Shown: positions 28,307 to 39,148, counted from the first letter of the stretch. The stretch: 64,000 nt of DNA from Pantoea sp. RIT-PI-b (GCF_001187905.1 NZ_LGIS01000025.1:62001-126000); one strand, 5' to 3'. The notes: generated by a model from the sequence alone, not told the origin. Program-made: numbers and translations.

Positions 28307-29400
28307 CGCATTGGCATAACGACATACGCTGCGGCTGGACTAGCAACATCTTCAATTTGTACGCTGGAAACAGAGTCAGTTAAAAGCAAACGCACATTTT
28401 CGCACTTCAGCGCATTCAATACATCCAGCACATAGCTGACGTTGAATCCGATCTCCAGATCGGTGCCATTGTAAGAGACATCCAGCATCTCTTCCGCCTC
28501 TTCCTGTTCAGGATTGTTAGCAGTAATTTTCAGCTGATTTTCGGTGATGTAGATGCGAACGCCGCGGAATTTCTCATTCGAGAGAATCGCCGCACGCGCA
28601 AATGCCTGCTTCAGAATATCGCAGCCAGCTTCTAATGCTTTATCCGGATTCTTCGGCAATACGCGGCGATAATCCGGGAAACGACCATCAACCAGCTTCG
28701 AAGTGAAGATAAAGTCACCGACGTGTGCGCGGATGTTGCTGCTGCCAATTTGCACCTGCAGCGGCGTTTCGCCCCCGTCGAGCAAACGCATCAGCTCAAT
28801 CACACCTTTACGCGGCACGATCACCGAATGATTCGGCAGCGCCTGACCAATCGGCATTGAGCACACCGCAAGGCGGTGACCATCGGTAGCGACGGTACGC
28901 AACTCTTCACCTTCGGTTTCGAACAGCATGCCGTTAAGGTAATAGCGCACATCCTGATGCGCCATTGAGAACTGCGTGGCTTCAATCAGGCGTTTTAACG
29001 TCGCCTGCGGCAAGGTGAATTCCACCTCACTCTGCCAGTCATCCAGATTCGGGAAGTCGCTGGCCGGCAACGTAGATAGCGAGAAACGGCTGCGGCCTGA
29101 ACGCACCAGCATTCTGTCGCCTTCCAGCGTCAGGCTGATTTCAGCGCCTTCCGGCAAACCGCGGCAAATATCGAGGAATTTACGCGCCGGTACCGTGGTA
29201 GCGCCCGGTTCGTGGGGCTGCGTCAGCGCCACACGCGCCACCATTTCCATTTCCAGATCGGTGCCGGTCAGCCGCAGCGAACCTTCACTGACCTGCAGCA
29301 GTAAATTTCCAAGAATCGGCAGCGTTGGGCGTCCGCCAAGCGGACCGCTGACCTGTTGCAGGGGCTTCAGTAACTGCTCACGTTCTACAATAAATTTCAT
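28300..29400 (-). CDS. dnaN: DNA polymerase III beta sliding clamp
   Basis: This 366-residue processivity clamp has exactly the E. coli DnaN length. It is a ring-forming dimer that holds polymerase III on DNA. Three clamp domains follow the normal pattern, and the C-terminus VVMPMRL is the conserved peptide-binding-pocket tail. It starts 5 bp after the dnaA stop. Its stop codon sits inside a palindromic repeat that separates it from recF. Confidence 0.98.
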   Translation of the reverse strand: MKFIVEREQLLKPLQQVSGPLGGRPTLPILGNLLLQVSEGSLRLTGTDLEMEMVARVALTQPHEPGATTVPARKFLDICRGLPEGAEISLTLEGDRMLVRSGRSRFSLSTLPASDFPNLDDWQSEVEFTLPQATLKRLIEATQFSMAHQDVRYYLNGMLFETEGEELRTVATDGHRLAVCSMPIGQALPNHSVIVPRKGVIELMRLLDGGETPLQVQIGSSNIRAHVGDFIFTSKLVDGRFPDYRRVLPKNPDKALEAGCDILKQAFARAAILSNEKFRGVRIYITENQLKITANNPEQEEAEEMLDVSYNGTDLEIGFNVSYVLDVLNALKCENVRLLLTDSVSSVQIEDVASPAAAYVVMPMRL

Positions 29401-29405
29401 ATGCG

Positions 29406-30812
29406 TCAGGAAGATAGTGTTCGAATGAGGTTAGAGAAATCTTCTTTGATGTCGTGGCTCTCTTCACGCAGTTGCTCGATTTTACGGCAGGCGTGAAGCA
29501 CGGTGGTATGGTCGCGGCCACCAAACGCATCGCCAATTTCCGGCAAACTGTGGTTGGTGAGCTCTTTCGCCATCGCCATCGCCATCTGGCGCGGACGCGC
29601 TACCGAACGCGAACGGCGTTTCGACAGCAAATCCGCCACTTTAATTTTGTAATACTCGGCCACCGTTTTCTGGATGTTATCAATGGTGACCAGTTTTTCC
29701 TGCAGCGCCAGCAGATCGCGCAGCGCTTCGCGCACGAAATCGATGGTGATGGCGCGACCGGTAAAGTTCGCATTGGCAATCACGCGGTTCAACGCGCCTT
29801 CCAGCTCTCGCACATTGGAACGCAGACGCTTAGCAATAAAGAACGCCACTTCGCCCGGCAGACGGATGTCGTTTTCATCGGCCTTCTTCATCAGGATCGC
29901 GACACGCGTTTCCAGTTCAGGCGGCTCGATCGCCACGGTTAATCCCCAGCCAAAACGCGATTTCAGGCGATCTTCTACGCCGTTGATCTCTTTTGGATAG
30001 CGATCCGAAGTCAGGATGATCTGTTGATTGCCTTCCAGCAGCGCATTAAAGGTGTGGAAAAACTCTTCCTGCGAGCGCTCTTTATTGGCAAAGAATTGGA
30101 TGTCATCGATCAGCAGCGCATCAACCGAACGGTAATAACGCTTAAACTCTTCGATAGCGTTGTTCTGCAGGGCTTTGACCATGTCCTGTACAAAACGCTC
30201 GGAGTGCATGTACACCACTTTGGCATTCGGCTTACGCGCAATAATGCCATTTCCCACCGCGTGCAGTAGGTGAGTTTTACCCAAACCGGTGCCGCCATAA
30301 AGGAACAGCGGGTTATACGCGCCACCAGGATTATCCGCCACCTGACGTGCCGCCGCGCGCGCCAGCTGGTTCGATTTACCTTCAACGAAGTTGTCGAAGT
30401 TATGACGGTTATTCACGTTGGAACGGTAAGTGACATCGGCCGGCGCGGGCACCGAATCCCAGCTTGGACGCAGAATTTGCGTTGGCGCGGGACGATTTTC
30501 AATCGGTGCAGGCGCGCTGTAATTGGAAGTGGCCATCGCCGGTTGGCTGGTTGTCACCTGAGCGGTAGGACGAGTGCCGACTTCAAAACGCAGTAATGGC
30601 ACATTCGCACCGCAGAACTCGTTCAGCAGCCCATTGATACTATTGAGATATTTATCTCTAACCCAGTCGAGTACAAACCGATTTGGTGCATACAAGGTCA
30701 GCGTATTGTCGTTCAATTCAGCCTGCAGCGGACGAATCCACATGCTGAATTCGGTGGCAGGAAGCTCATCCTGCAAACGGGCAAGACACTGTTGCCAAAG
30801 CGTAAGTGACAC
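29406..30812 (-). CDS. dnaA: Chromosomal replication initiator DnaA
   Basis: This 468-residue AAA+ initiator binds DnaA boxes and melts oriC. Domain I ([25 protein letters not shown]) is followed by a Pro/Thr/Ser-rich linker (about 85-130), the AAA+ core (Walker [16 protein letters not shown], Walker [10 protein letters not shown]) and domain IV with [16 protein letters not shown], the DNA-binding signature. The GTG at 30812, 6 bases after TGGAG, is the same start used in E. coli. A GTG 12 bases upstream overlaps that site and is rejected. It is autoregulated through a DnaA box at 31021. Confidence 0.98.
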   Translation of the reverse strand: MSLTLWQQCLARLQDELPATEFSMWIRPLQAELNDNTLTLYAPNRFVLDWVRDKYLNSINGLLNEFCGANVPLLRFEVGTRPTAQVTTSQPAMATSNYSAPAPIENRPAPTQILRPSWDSVPAPADVTYRSNVNNRHNFDNFVEGKSNQLARAAARQVADNPGGAYNPLFLYGGTGLGKTHLLHAVGNGIIARKPNAKVVYMHSERFVQDMVKALQNNAIEEFKRYYRSVDALLIDDIQFFANKERSQEEFFHTFNALLEGNQQIILTSDRYPKEINGVEDRLKSRFGWGLTVAIEPPELETRVAILMKKADENDIRLPGEVAFFIAKRLRSNVRELEGALNRVIANANFTGRAITIDFVREALRDLLALQEKLVTIDNIQKTVAEYYKIKVADLLSKRRSRSVARPRQMAMAMAKELTNHSLPEIGDAFGGRDHTTVLHACRKIEQLREESHDIKEDFSNLIRTLSS

Positions 30813-31020
30813 GGCGGACTCCACTCGTACAAAATCGATAAGAATTTTAGGCGCTAATAAATAGAAACGTAATTTTTAGACACAGGCGGTTGGAAAGCGC
30901 CTGCGACCGCTATTCGCGGTAGTCTTCCCCGGCGATCGCAGTAAGGATCGCCAGCGGAAGGGCGGATCATAACGTAAAGCCGCCGAGAGATCTTCCCTTT
31001 CTACACAGTTTTGATCCAAT

Positions 31021-31029
31021 TTATCCACA
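31021..31029 (+). promoter_or_regulatory. DnaA box upstream of dnaA
   Basis: TTATCCACA, a perfect high-affinity DnaA box, lies about 210 bp upstream of the dnaA start. This is the position of the autoregulatory box between the dnaA promoters in E. coli. Confidence 0.85.
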
Positions 31030-31287
31030 GGCACCGGTAGCGAAAATGAGTTTACGCTTTCTGGCAAAAAAGCCAGCGTTAATCTGGCTGAAACCATTAT
31101 TTTTTCTGGCTGGCTCGCATTTCCGCGCAACAAACCTGCAAATTGATCGCAAGAAGATCCTGCGCGATCCTTGCGCTTTAACCCACAGCCCGTATAATTC
31201 CCCACCCGGCATTATTGCGTGAAGCCTTGATGCCCGGAATCAGCGGGCTGTATCTGGGTTTCCAGGTGCCGCGACCAGCGAAGTAAA

Positions 31288-31316
31288 TTGACTCTGGACT
31301 GTACAATTATTACAAT
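31288..31316 (+). promoter_or_regulatory. rpmH-rnpA promoter
   Basis: TTGACT, a 17-bp spacer, then TACAAT: a near-consensus sigma-70 promoter about 100 bases before the rpmH start, as expected for a ribosomal-protein gene. Confidence 0.85.
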
Positions 31317-31402
31317 CCCGCCTCTTTATTAAAGACACATTGAGGCGTTGGTCGATTTACTGGCCCGAAAACGCGTCACCCAGTGAAAATTTTCAAGTTT
31401 AG

Positions 31403-31555
<153 letters not shown>

Positions 31556-31569
31556 TAAAGCTAACCCTC

Positions 31570-31929
31570 GTGGTTAAGCTCGCATTTCCCAGGGAGTTAC
31601 GTTTGTTAACTCCCACTCATTTCACTTTCGTCTTCCAGCAGCCACAAAGAGCCGGTACGCCGCAGATCACCATACTCGGCCGACTTAATTCGCTGGGGCA
31701 TCCCCGCATCGGTCTCACCGTCGCAAAAAAACATGTCAAACGTGCCCATGAACGCAACCGGATCAAGCGATTGACCCGCGAAAGCTTTCGTCTGCGTCAA
31801 CATGAGCTGCCTGCAATGGATTTTGTGATCGTGGCGAAAAAAGGGATTGCTGACCTGGATAACCGTGCGCTGACGGAAGCGTTGGAGAAATTATGGCGTC
31901 GTCACTGTCGCCTGGCTCGCGGCTCCTGA
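31570..31929 (+). CDS. rnpA: Ribonuclease P protein component
   Basis: This 119-residue basic protein partners the RNase P RNA in tRNA 5' processing. It has the same length as E. coli RnpA and nearly the same sequence. The RNR-type motif [15 protein letters not shown] is the RNA-binding signature. It starts with GTG at 31570, the usual start for this gene. Its 3' end overlaps yidD by 37 bases, the normal enterobacterial arrangement. Confidence 0.97.
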   Translation: MVKLAFPRELRLLTPTHFTFVFQQPQRAGTPQITILGRLNSLGHPRIGLTVAKKHVKRAHERNRIKRLTRESFRLRQHELPAMDFVIVAKKGIADLDNRALTEALEKLWRRHCRLARGS

Positions 31930-32150
31930 TTGCCCTGATACGCGTTTATCAACGCGCCATCAGCCCACTGCTGGGACCTCATTGCCGGTTCCATCCCACT
32001 TGCTCGCAGTATGGGATTGAGGCCTTACGCCGTTTTGGTGTTGTAAAAGGCAGTTGGTTGACGATAAAACGCGTATTAAAATGCCACCCTTTGAACCCGG
32101 GTGGTGACGATCCTGTGCCGCCAAAAACCTTTGATACCAGAGAACATTAA
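31893..32150 (+). CDS. yidD: Membrane protein insertion efficiency factor YidD
   Basis: This 85-residue protein has an amphipathic N-terminal helix ([18 protein letters not shown]) and conserved Cys in HPTCSQYG and [15 protein letters not shown]. YidD sits on the inner membrane and helps YidC-dependent insertion. It overlaps rnpA out of frame and is 2 bp before yidC, so the four genes form one unit. Confidence 0.95.
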   Translation: MASSLSPGSRLLIALIRVYQRAISPLLGPHCRFHPTCSQYGIEALRRFGVVKGSWLTIKRVLKCHPLNPGGDDPVPPKTFDTREH

Positions 32151-32152
32151 CG

Positions 32153-33799
32153 ATGGATTCGCAACGCAATCTCTTTCTCATCGCTTTTCTGTTCGTGTCT
32201 TTTATGATCTGGCAAGCCTGGCAGACGGACCACGCTCCGCAGCCACAGCAAACTCAGACCACACAAAACACAAGCAGCGCAGCGGGTGATGCCGCCACTT
32301 CCGGCGTGCCGGCTAGCGGACAGGGCAAAACGATCACCGTTAAGACAGATGTCCTGTCACTCAACATCAACACGCGCGGTGGCGATATTGAGCAGGCTCA
32401 GCTGCTGACTTACCCGGACAAACTGGGTTCAGATGCACCGTTCCAGCTGCTTGAGACCACTCCAGCATTCGTTTATCAGGCGCAGAGCGGCTTAACGGGC
32501 CGTAACGGTCCGGATAACCCTAACAATGGCGCACGTCCGCTGTATACCACTTCACAAGATAGCTTCGTGATGGCCGATGGTCAGAGCGAGCTGCGCGTGC
32601 CGTTGACCTGGACCGGTGAAAACGGCGTGGTTTACACCAAGACCTTCGTCTTCAAGCGCGGTGAGTATGCGGTTAACGTTGACTACAACATTAACAACAC
32701 TACCCAGCAGCCGCTGGAAGTGTCGATGTTTGGTCAGCTGAAGCAGACCATCGATGTGCCTAAGCACCGCGATACCGGCAGCAACAACTTTGCTTTGCAC
32801 ACCTTCCGTGGTGCAGCGTACTCAACCAGCGATGCGAAATACGAAAAATATAAATTCGACACCATCGCGGATAACGAGAACCTGAACACCACCACCAGCA
32901 ATGGCTGGGTGGCGATGCTGCAACAGTACTTTGCTACCGCTTGGGTGCCACGCACACAGGGTAACAACACGCTGTACACCAGCAACCTCGGTAATGGCGT
33001 AGCGGCAATTGGCTACAAATCTGCACCGGTTACCGTTGGTGCAGGCGCACAGCAAGATCTTGGCGCAACGCTGTGGGTTGGCCCGGAAATTCAGGACCAG
33101 ATGGCGGCTATCGCGCCTCACCTGGATCTGACCGTAGATTACGGCTGGTTGTGGTTCATCTCTCAGCCGCTGTTTAAGCTGCTGAAGTTCATCCACAGCT
33201 TTATCGGTAACTGGGGCTTCTCCATTATCGTTATCACCTTCATCGTTCGTGGCATTATGTACCCGCTGACCAAAGCGCAGTACACCTCGATGGCGAAGAT
33301 GCGTATGCTGCAGCCGAAAATTCAGGCGATGCGTGAACGTTTGGGTGATGATAAGCAGAAGCAGAGCCAGGAGATGATGGCGCTGTATAAGGCGGAGAAA
33401 GTGAACCCGCTGGGCGGCTGCTTGCCTCTGGTTATCCAGATGCCGATCTTCCTTGCCTTGTACTACATGCTGTCAGGCTCGGTTGAACTGCGTCATGCTC
33501 CGTTTATTCTGTGGATTCATGATTTGTCCGCGCAGGACCCGTACTACATTCTGCCGATCATCATGGGTATCACCATGTTCTTCATTCAGAAGATGTCACC
33601 GACCACCGTGACCGATCCGATGCAGCAGAAGATCATGACCTACATGCCGGTTATCTTTACCGTGTTCTTCCTGTGGTTCCCTTCAGGTCTGGTGCTGTAC
33701 TACATCGTCAGCAACCTGGTAACCATTCTCCAGCAGCAGCTGATTTATCGCGGCCTGGAAAAACGTGGCCTGCATAGCCGCGACAAGAAGAAAGCGTAA
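32153..33799 (+). CDS. yidC: Membrane protein insertase YidC
   Basis: This 548-residue Oxa1-family insertase has the same length as E. coli YidC. It has an N-terminal signal-anchor helix ([17 protein letters not shown]), a large periplasmic beta-sandwich domain (about 60-340), then five C-terminal core helices. The conserved hydrophilic-groove arginine lies in [14 protein letters not shown]. It inserts proteins alone or with SecYEG. A strong terminator follows at 33834-33861. Confidence 0.97.
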   Translation: MDSQRNLFLIAFLFVSFMIWQAWQTDHAPQPQQTQTTQNTSSAAGDAATSGVPASGQGKTITVKTDVLSLNINTRGGDIEQAQLLTYPDKLGSDAPFQLLETTPAFVYQAQSGLTGRNGPDNPNNGARPLYTTSQDSFVMADGQSELRVPLTWTGENGVVYTKTFVFKRGEYAVNVDYNINNTTQQPLEVSMFGQLKQTIDVPKHRDTGSNNFALHTFRGAAYSTSDAKYEKYKFDTIADNENLNTTTSNGWVAMLQQYFATAWVPRTQGNNTLYTSNLGNGVAAIGYKSAPVTVGAGAQQDLGATLWVGPEIQDQMAAIAPHLDLTVDYGWLWFISQPLFKLLKFIHSFIGNWGFSIIVITFIVRGIMYPLTKAQYTSMAKMRMLQPKIQAMRERLGDDKQKQSQEMMALYKAEKVNPLGGCLPLVIQMPIFLALYYMLSGSVELRHAPFILWIHDLSAQDPYYILPIIMGITMFFIQKMSPTTVTDPMQQKIMTYMPVIFTVFFLWFPSGLVLYYIVSNLVTILQQQLIYRGLEKRGLHSRDKKKA

Positions 33800-33833
33800 C
33801 GTCTGACTGCCATCAGCAGCAGCGTATAATCAA

Positions 33834-33861
33834 AGGGCGACATTTATGTCGCCCTATTTTT
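33834..33861 (+). terminator. Terminator after yidC (GCGACATTTATGTCGC stem)
   Basis: AGGGCGACATTTATGTCGCCCT is followed by ATTTTTATTT, a good intrinsic terminator. Its stem core resembles the window's GTCGCC-ATTTAT-GGCGAC repeats, so it may be an adapted copy of that family. Confidence 0.85.
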
Positions 33862-33895
33862 ATTTATTAATACCCTAAAAGTTTAAGGTGGAATC

Positions 33896-35260
33896 ATGAG
33901 CCACAGCGACACCATTGTTGCCCAGGCGACGCCTCCCGGCCGTGGCGGCGTCGGCATTCTGCGTATTTCCGGTGCAAAAGCCGCTGACGTGGCGCAAGCC
34001 GTGTTAGGCAAGCTGCCGAAACCGCGCTACGCCGACTATCTGCCTTTTAGCGATGTCGATGGCAGCGTGCTCGATCAGGGCATTGCGCTGTGGTTTCCTG
34101 GCCCGAACTCCTTTACCGGCGAAGATGTATTGGAGCTGCAAGGCCACGGCGGTCCGGTAATTCTCGACCTGCTGCTCAAACGCATCGTGGCGCTGCCCGG
34201 CTTGCGTATTGCTCAGCCGGGCGAATTCTCGGAACGTGCCTTCCTCAACGACAAACTCGATTTGGCACAGGCCGAAGCGATTGCCGATCTGATCGATGCC
34301 AGCTCAGAGCAAGCAGCCCGTTCCGCAGTAAACTCGCTGCAGGGCGCATTTTCCCTGCGCATCAACGCGCTTGTGGAAGCACTTACTCACCTGCGCATCT
34401 ATGTGGAAGCGGCCATCGACTTCCCGGATGAAGAGATCGATTTCCTTTCCGACGGCAAAATTGAAGCACAGCTCAATGTGGTGATCGGCGATCTCGACGG
34501 CGTGCGTGCCGAAGCGCGTCAGGGCAGCCTGCTGCGCGAAGGGATGAAAGTGGTCATTGCCGGTCGTCCGAATGCCGGTAAATCGAGCCTGCTGAATGCC
34601 TTAGCCGGGCGCGAAGCGGCGATTGTCACCGATATCGCTGGCACCACGCGCGACGTGCTGCGTGAACATATCCATATCGACGGCATGCCGCTGCACATCA
34701 TCGATACCGCCGGTTTGCGCGAAGCCAGCGATGAAGTGGAGCGAATTGGTATCGAACGCGCCTGGCAGGAGATCGAGCAGGCCGACCGCGTGCTGTTTAT
34801 GGTCGACGGCACCACAACGGATGCGACCGAAGCCGCCGCTATTTGGCCCGATTTTGTCGCGCGCTTGCCGGATGCGCTGCCAATTACCGTGGTACGCAAC
34901 AAAGCGGATATGACTGGCGAAGTGCTGGGTCTCACTGAAGTGAATGGTCACTCACTGATTCGTCTCTCGGCGCGTACCGGTGAAGGCGTGGAAGCGCTGC
35001 GCGATCACCTGAAACAGAGCATGGGCTTTGCTGGCAACATGGAAGGCGGCTTCCTCGCCCGTCGCCGTCATCTGCAAGCGCTGGAGTTAGCCGCAACGCA
35101 CTTAGAACAGGGTAAACATCAGCTGTTAGCCGCGTGGGCCGGCGAATTACTGGCGGAAGAGTTACGTTTAGCGCAACAGGCGCTAAGCGAAATCACCGGT
35201 GAATTCACCTCCGATGATCTGCTGGGACGAATCTTCTCCAGTTTCTGTATTGGTAAGTAA
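33896..35260 (+). CDS. mnmE: tRNA uridine-5-carboxymethylaminomethyl modification GTPase MnmE
   Basis: This 454-residue protein has the E. coli length. It works with MnmG (57926-59815) to make cmnm5U34 in tRNA wobble positions. The N-terminal folate-binding domain starts [20 protein letters not shown]. The inserted G domain carries [25 protein letters not shown] and NKAD. The C-terminal FCIGK holds the catalytic Cys. AAGGTGG precedes the ATG. Confidence 0.97.
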   Translation: MSHSDTIVAQATPPGRGGVGILRISGAKAADVAQAVLGKLPKPRYADYLPFSDVDGSVLDQGIALWFPGPNSFTGEDVLELQGHGGPVILDLLLKRIVALPGLRIAQPGEFSERAFLNDKLDLAQAEAIADLIDASSEQAARSAVNSLQGAFSLRINALVEALTHLRIYVEAAIDFPDEEIDFLSDGKIEAQLNVVIGDLDGVRAEARQGSLLREGMKVVIAGRPNAGKSSLLNALAGREAAIVTDIAGTTRDVLREHIHIDGMPLHIIDTAGLREASDEVERIGIERAWQEIEQADRVLFMVDGTTTDATEAAAIWPDFVARLPDALPITVVRNKADMTGEVLGLTEVNGHSLIRLSARTGEGVEALRDHLKQSMGFAGNMEGGFLARRRHLQALELAATHLEQGKHQLLAAWAGELLAEELRLAQQALSEITGEFTSDDLLGRIFSSFCIGK

Positions 35261-35278
35261 GACTTCCCTGGCTTTCAA

Positions 35279-35301
35279 CAGGTAGCTCTCTGAGCTACCT
35301 G
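35279..35301 (+). terminator. Hairpin after mnmE
   Basis: CAGGTAGCTC and GAGCTACCTG form a 10-bp perfect stem 19 bp after the mnmE stop. There is no clear T-tract, so termination is likely but not certain. Confidence 0.5.
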
Positions 35302-35459
35302 CAATTCTCCCGCCCAGAACCTTCCATGCGTCTTTGTTATTTGGCTCCCCTTGCGCTTTGCAGTATAACGATCACTGCCCGGCTAACCGGTCCTGCCGGG
35401 TACATTCACTATTCATGCTAAATATTGGGCGCACATTGCCGCCCGAACAGGAGAGAAAC

Positions 35460-36050
35460 ATGAGTACAACGCTCGACAGCGTGGCGCTGAACGCGCTGTT
35501 TAATGAAGCCCGCACCCACAGTTACTGGCAGGACAAACCGATTTCTCAGGAGGTGCTGAAGCAGCTCTATAACCTGACCGCGCTGGGGCCGACTTCTGCT
35601 AACTGCTCGCCGGGTCGTTTTGTATTTGTGACGTCGCAGGAAGGCAAAGAGAAGCTGAAACCGGCGCTCTCGTCTGGCAATGTCGACAAAACCATGGCGG
35701 CGCCGGTGACGGTGATTGTGGCGTGGGATCCGGAATTCTACGAAGCGTTGCCAAAGCTGTTTCCACATGGCGATGCACGCAGCTGGTTCACCAGCAGCCC
35801 AGACCTGGCGAAAGAGACAGCATTCCGTAACAGCAGCTTGCAGGCGGGATATTTGATTCTGGCAGCGCGTTCGCTGGGATTGGATGCGGGCCCGATGTCC
35901 GGTTTCGATCCGTCAAAAGTGAACGAAGCGTTCTTCAGCGAGAGCAAATGGCAGGTGAATTTACTGATTAATCTGGGCTACGGCGAAGCCAGCAAACTGC
36001 ACGCGCGTCTGCCGCGTCTTGGCTTTGATGAAGCCAGCACCTTTGCCTGA
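35460..36050 (+). CDS. rutE: Malonic semialdehyde reductase family protein RutE
   Basis: This 196-residue nitroreductase-fold flavoprotein has the same length as E. coli RutE, with [47 protein letters not shown] and [11 protein letters not shown] conserved. In pyrimidine degradation RutE reduces malonic semialdehyde to 3-hydroxypropionate. The ATG at 35460 follows AGGAGAGAAAC; the longer frame from 35334 covers non-coding DNA. No rutABCD genes are nearby, so here it may be a general nitroreductase-like aldehyde reductase. It converges on a flavin-reductase gene. Confidence 0.9.
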   Translation: MSTTLDSVALNALFNEARTHSYWQDKPISQEVLKQLYNLTALGPTSANCSPGRFVFVTSQEGKEKLKPALSSGNVDKTMAAPVTVIVAWDPEFYEALPKLFPHGDARSWFTSSPDLAKETAFRNSSLQAGYLILAARSLGLDAGPMSGFDPSKVNEAFFSESKWQVNLLINLGYGEASKLHARLPRLGFDEASTFA

Positions 36051-36097
36051 GTGAGAAAAGGCGTCGGGCTTAACCCATGACGCCGATTCCTGCGCGG

Positions 36098-36607
36098 TTA
36101 GCCCAGTGAATGGAAACCGCTGTTGAAGTAGATCATCGGCTCTGCCGCTTCACCAGGCAGAGCGATGCCAACAATCCGTGCCAGCAGCACGCTGTGCGTA
36201 TTCCACTCCACCACTTTCTCCAGCTGACAATCAAAGCTCACCAGCGCATCAGCCAGGATCGGCGAGCCGGTATTCAGCGTCTGCCAGGCGCCATTTTGAA
36301 AACGCTCGGACCGGCGAGAAGATTGGCTGAACTGGGCACACAGGTCATCATGCTGTTCACGCAGCACGTTAACGGCAAAATGGCCGGCTTCGATAAAGGC
36401 ATCATGACTGGATGCACTGCTATTAACGCACACCAGCAGACTTGGCGGCTCAGCAGCCAACGAGCTGACTGAAGTAGCAATCAGCCCCAGCTTTTCGCCC
36501 TGAAATTCGGTGGTAACCAGAGAAACGCCCGCCGTTAAGCGACGCATGCCGTGACGAAACTCATCAAGAGAGATCGATTCCTGGCGAGTAATAGCGGTAA
36601 CTGACAT
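36098..36607 (-). CDS. RutF/HpaC-type flavin reductase
   Basis: This 169-residue flavin-reductase-like protein reduces FMN or FAD with NAD(P)H for a partner monooxygenase. FRHGMRRLTAGVSLVTTEFQGEKLGLIATSVSS-type architecture, PPSLLVCVNSSAS and ALVSFDCQLEKVVEWNTHSVLLARI match the RutF/HpaC family. The ATG at 36607 has GGAG upstream; the extension to 36700 is non-coding. No partner oxygenase is nearby. Convergence with rutE is suggestive of a broken-up rut set, but the two are on opposite strands and probably independent. Confidence 0.82.
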   Translation of the reverse strand: MSVTAITRQESISLDEFRHGMRRLTAGVSLVTTEFQGEKLGLIATSVSSLAAEPPSLLVCVNSSASSHDAFIEAGHFAVNVLREQHDDLCAQFSQSSRRSERFQNGAWQTLNTGSPILADALVSFDCQLEKVVEWNTHSVLLARIVGIALPGEAAEPMIYFNSGFHSLG

Positions 36608-36903
36608 AGAAAACTCCGACGTGCATGCTTCTAAGATGCGCACGATTGGCAGATGAATAAATGGGTTAGCGCACTTCAATGTGCCTTTTTTACTGTCCAA
36701 ATCCTACACCACATCAGACCGTTCGGCACCCGTTCAGCGATGAATCTGCAAAAGCGTTCTATGCAAAGTTGCCAAATGGGATTGTCGCTCGGCTTCGTCC
36801 TTATCTGAAATATCGTCGTATCCCTCTTAAGCCGGATGCAAACCCATGAGAAAATTCTTACAATAGCACTGATGATTATTCGACCATTTTCACGGAGCGA
36901 CAG
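36608..36903. other. Intergenic region between the flavin-reductase gene and yieE
   Basis: This 296-bp divergent region has no supported gene. TACAAT at 36859-36864 could be a -10 box for yieE, but no good -35 is seen. ACGGAGCGACAG just before 36904 is the yieE ribosome-binding site. Confidence 0.5.
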
Positions 36904-37650
36904 ATGGCTAGTCATTTTGTTCGTTGGATAGGTAATCCGCCCTTCTCTTCAGAGAACATGCGGGTTCCACAGGATGTGATCAACAGTGCCGACCGCTTCG
37001 CTGATAAGCGGCGCGGACGCTTTTTAGCGGCGCGCGAACTGCTGGCGCAGTTAATGTTGCGCGTCTATGGCATTCATGAACTTCCGCAGCTGATCACCAC
37101 CAGCAGCGGACGTCCCCGTTTTGCTGATCCCACGCTACCGGATTTCAGTATTTCCTACGCCGGCAATACCATTGGCGTGCTGCTGGCGGAAGAAGGCGGA
37201 CGCGCTGGGCTGGATATGGAAATAGTGCGCGCCCACAGCCGTCAAACTCAGGAGATGCTGACGCAGGATCTCTCCTCCGGCGAAAAAGCCTGGATCAACG
37301 CGCAGCAGGATTTCATGGAAGCGCTGACGCAAATCTGGACGCTGCGCCAAAGCATTCTTAAGCTCACCGGCGAATCTGATAGCGGCATTGATTCCCTGCG
37401 TTTGCATCCCGCAGCTGGCCGACTGCGCTCTACCGTGTTTCCCGATATTCAGGCGGTATGTGATGCCGAACCTACACTGGTGTGGTCGTGTGCGCTTTCG
37501 CCAGGCACCGAACGCTTACGCCTGTGGGAGATTGATGGCGCGCAGCAATGGCAATCGCTGCGCGATGTCGAGATGAGCAAACCCAACATGGGGCCGCGCA
37601 CCTTGCGCCTGACCAGCTTGGTCACACCGCATGAGATGGGGCATCCATAG
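36904..37650 (+). CDS. yieE: YieE, 4'-phosphopantetheinyl transferase superfamily protein
   Basis: This 248-residue protein has a Sfp/AcpT-like pseudo-dimer layout. RPRFADPTLPDFSISYAGN is the substrate-binding strand, GLDMEIVRA gives the Mg-binding Asp/Glu, and SSGEKAWI gives the third acidic residue. The canonical W-x-x-K-E-x-x-x-K motif reads WTLRQSILK, so the usual Lys-Glu pair is Arg-Gln. E. coli YieE, as I recall it, deviates at the same place, so the change looks lineage-wide. Activity on acyl carrier proteins is therefore uncertain. Position next to adeP and yieH matches E. coli; chrR is missing between them. Confidence 0.85.
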   Translation: MASHFVRWIGNPPFSSENMRVPQDVINSADRFADKRRGRFLAARELLAQLMLRVYGIHELPQLITTSSGRPRFADPTLPDFSISYAGNTIGVLLAEEGGRAGLDMEIVRAHSRQTQEMLTQDLSSGEKAWINAQQDFMEALTQIWTLRQSILKLTGESDSGIDSLRLHPAAGRLRSTVFPDIQAVCDAEPTLVWSCALSPGTERLRLWEIDGAQQWQSLRDVEMSKPNMGPRTLRLTSLVTPHEMGHP

Positions 37651-37654
37651 TATT

Positions 37655-37677
37655 AAAGGCCGCAGTCGCGGCCTTTA
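37655..37677. terminator. Bidirectional terminator between yieE and adeP
   Basis: AAAGGCCGC-AGTC-GCGGCCTTTA lies between convergent genes, with A-rich left and T-rich right sides of the stem. Confidence 0.85.
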
Positions 37678-37682
37678 TTGGT

Positions 37683-38996
37683 TTAGTGGGCGTCGATAAA
37701 GACGATTTTCAGCACGAACAGCAGAGCAACCACCACCACGCATGGGCTGATTTCACGCCAGCGGCCGGTACCTACTTTCATCACGCAGTAAGAGATAAAG
37801 CCCAGCGCGATGCCTTCGGTGATCGAGAAGCTAAAAGGCATCATCGCGGCAGTGACAAACGCCGGAACCGCTTCGGTGAGGTCGTCCCACTGCACGCGAG
37901 ATAGCGATGCCGTCATCAGCACGCCAACGTAAATCAGCGCACCCGCCGCCGCATAGGATGGCACCATCGCGGCCAGCGGTGACAGGAACATCACCAGCAG
38001 GAAAAGAATCCCGGTAATCACCGCCATCAAGCCAGTACGTCCGCCGATCGCCACGCCGGACGAACTTTCAATATAAGCGGTAACAGAAGAGGTGCCGATC
38101 AGTGAACCGGTGACGGAACTAATGCTATCGACATACAGCGCCTGCTTCATGCGCGGGAAAGTGCCTTTCTCATCGGTTAGTCCGGCTTTATCCGTCACGC
38201 CAATCAACGTGCCGGATGAGTCGAACAAGTTAACCAACATAAAGGAGAAGATCACACCAGCCATACCAATGTTGAACGCGCCTTTGATATCGACCTGGCC
38301 CACTACGGAGGTGATAGCAGGCGGCGGCGCAAACACGCCGCTGAATTTCACATCGCCAATTATCAGGCCTAGCGCGGTGGTCACCACAATCGACACCAGC
38401 ACCGCCGCATGAATGTTACGCGAAGCCAGAATAGCGATGATAAAGAAGCCAAGCGCACCGAGCAGCACGCTGTGCGAGGTCAGATTGCCGACGGCAACGA
38501 TAGTATCGGCGTTCGGCACGATGATGCCGGCATTTTTCAGCCCCATCATGGCGATAAACAGGCCAATACCGGCGGTGATGCCCACGCGCAGGCTCAGCGG
38601 AATATTCGCAATCATCCAGTAACGCACGCGCAGCAGCGTGAGGATCAGTAGACCCAGTGCGCCCCAGAAAATCGCGCCCATGCCAATCTGCCACGAGTAG
38701 CCCATTGCACCGACCACTACAAAGGCGAAGAAGGCATTGAGGCCCATCGCCGGCGCCAATGCCACCGGCAGATTCGCCACCAGCCCCATCAGGATGCTGC
38801 CGAACGCGGCAATTAAGCAGGTAGTCACAAAGACAGCCTGGGTATCCATGCCCGCCACACCAAGAATTTGCGGGTTAACAAAGACGATGTAGACCATCGT
38901 CAGGAAAGTGGTGCACCCGGCGATCACTTCTGTACGCACGGTGGTGCCGTGTTCCTGCAGTTTGAAGATGCGCTGCAAAAGACCCTGATTATTCAT
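37683..38996 (-). CDS. adeP: Adenine permease AdeP
   Basis: This 437-residue inner-membrane purine:proton symporter of the AzgA-like NCS2 group closely matches E. coli AdeP/PurP. Helices run from TTFLTMVYIVFVNPQIL, through PVALAPAMGLNAFFAF (substrate site), DSSGTLIGVTDKAGL and GTSSVTAYIESSSG. The ATG at 38996 gives the conserved start region (LLQRIFKLQEHGTTVRTEVIAG); the longer frame covers upstream DNA. It takes up adenine for salvage. Confidence 0.95.
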   Translation of the reverse strand: MNNQGLLQRIFKLQEHGTTVRTEVIAGCTTFLTMVYIVFVNPQILGVAGMDTQAVFVTTCLIAAFGSILMGLVANLPVALAPAMGLNAFFAFVVVGAMGYSWQIGMGAIFWGALGLLILTLLRVRYWMIANIPLSLRVGITAGIGLFIAMMGLKNAGIIVPNADTIVAVGNLTSHSVLLGALGFFIIAILASRNIHAAVLVSIVVTTALGLIIGDVKFSGVFAPPPAITSVVGQVDIKGAFNIGMAGVIFSFMLVNLFDSSGTLIGVTDKAGLTDEKGTFPRMKQALYVDSISSVTGSLIGTSSVTAYIESSSGVAIGGRTGLMAVITGILFLLVMFLSPLAAMVPSYAAAGALIYVGVLMTASLSRVQWDDLTEAVPAFVTAAMMPFSFSITEGIALGFISYCVMKVGTGRWREISPCVVVVALLFVLKIVFIDAH

Positions 38997-39148
38997 TTCA
39001 CTGTTCCGATGAAAAAATTTATCGCCGCGTATCGTATAGAGTTTGGCGCGGCAAAACACTGATTATTCGCAACCGGTTGCTCAGGGTCGCTTTCTGCGCT
39101 CAGTACGCTAGAGTGTCAGCTTATTGTTTAACAAAAGGATGATGTGCG

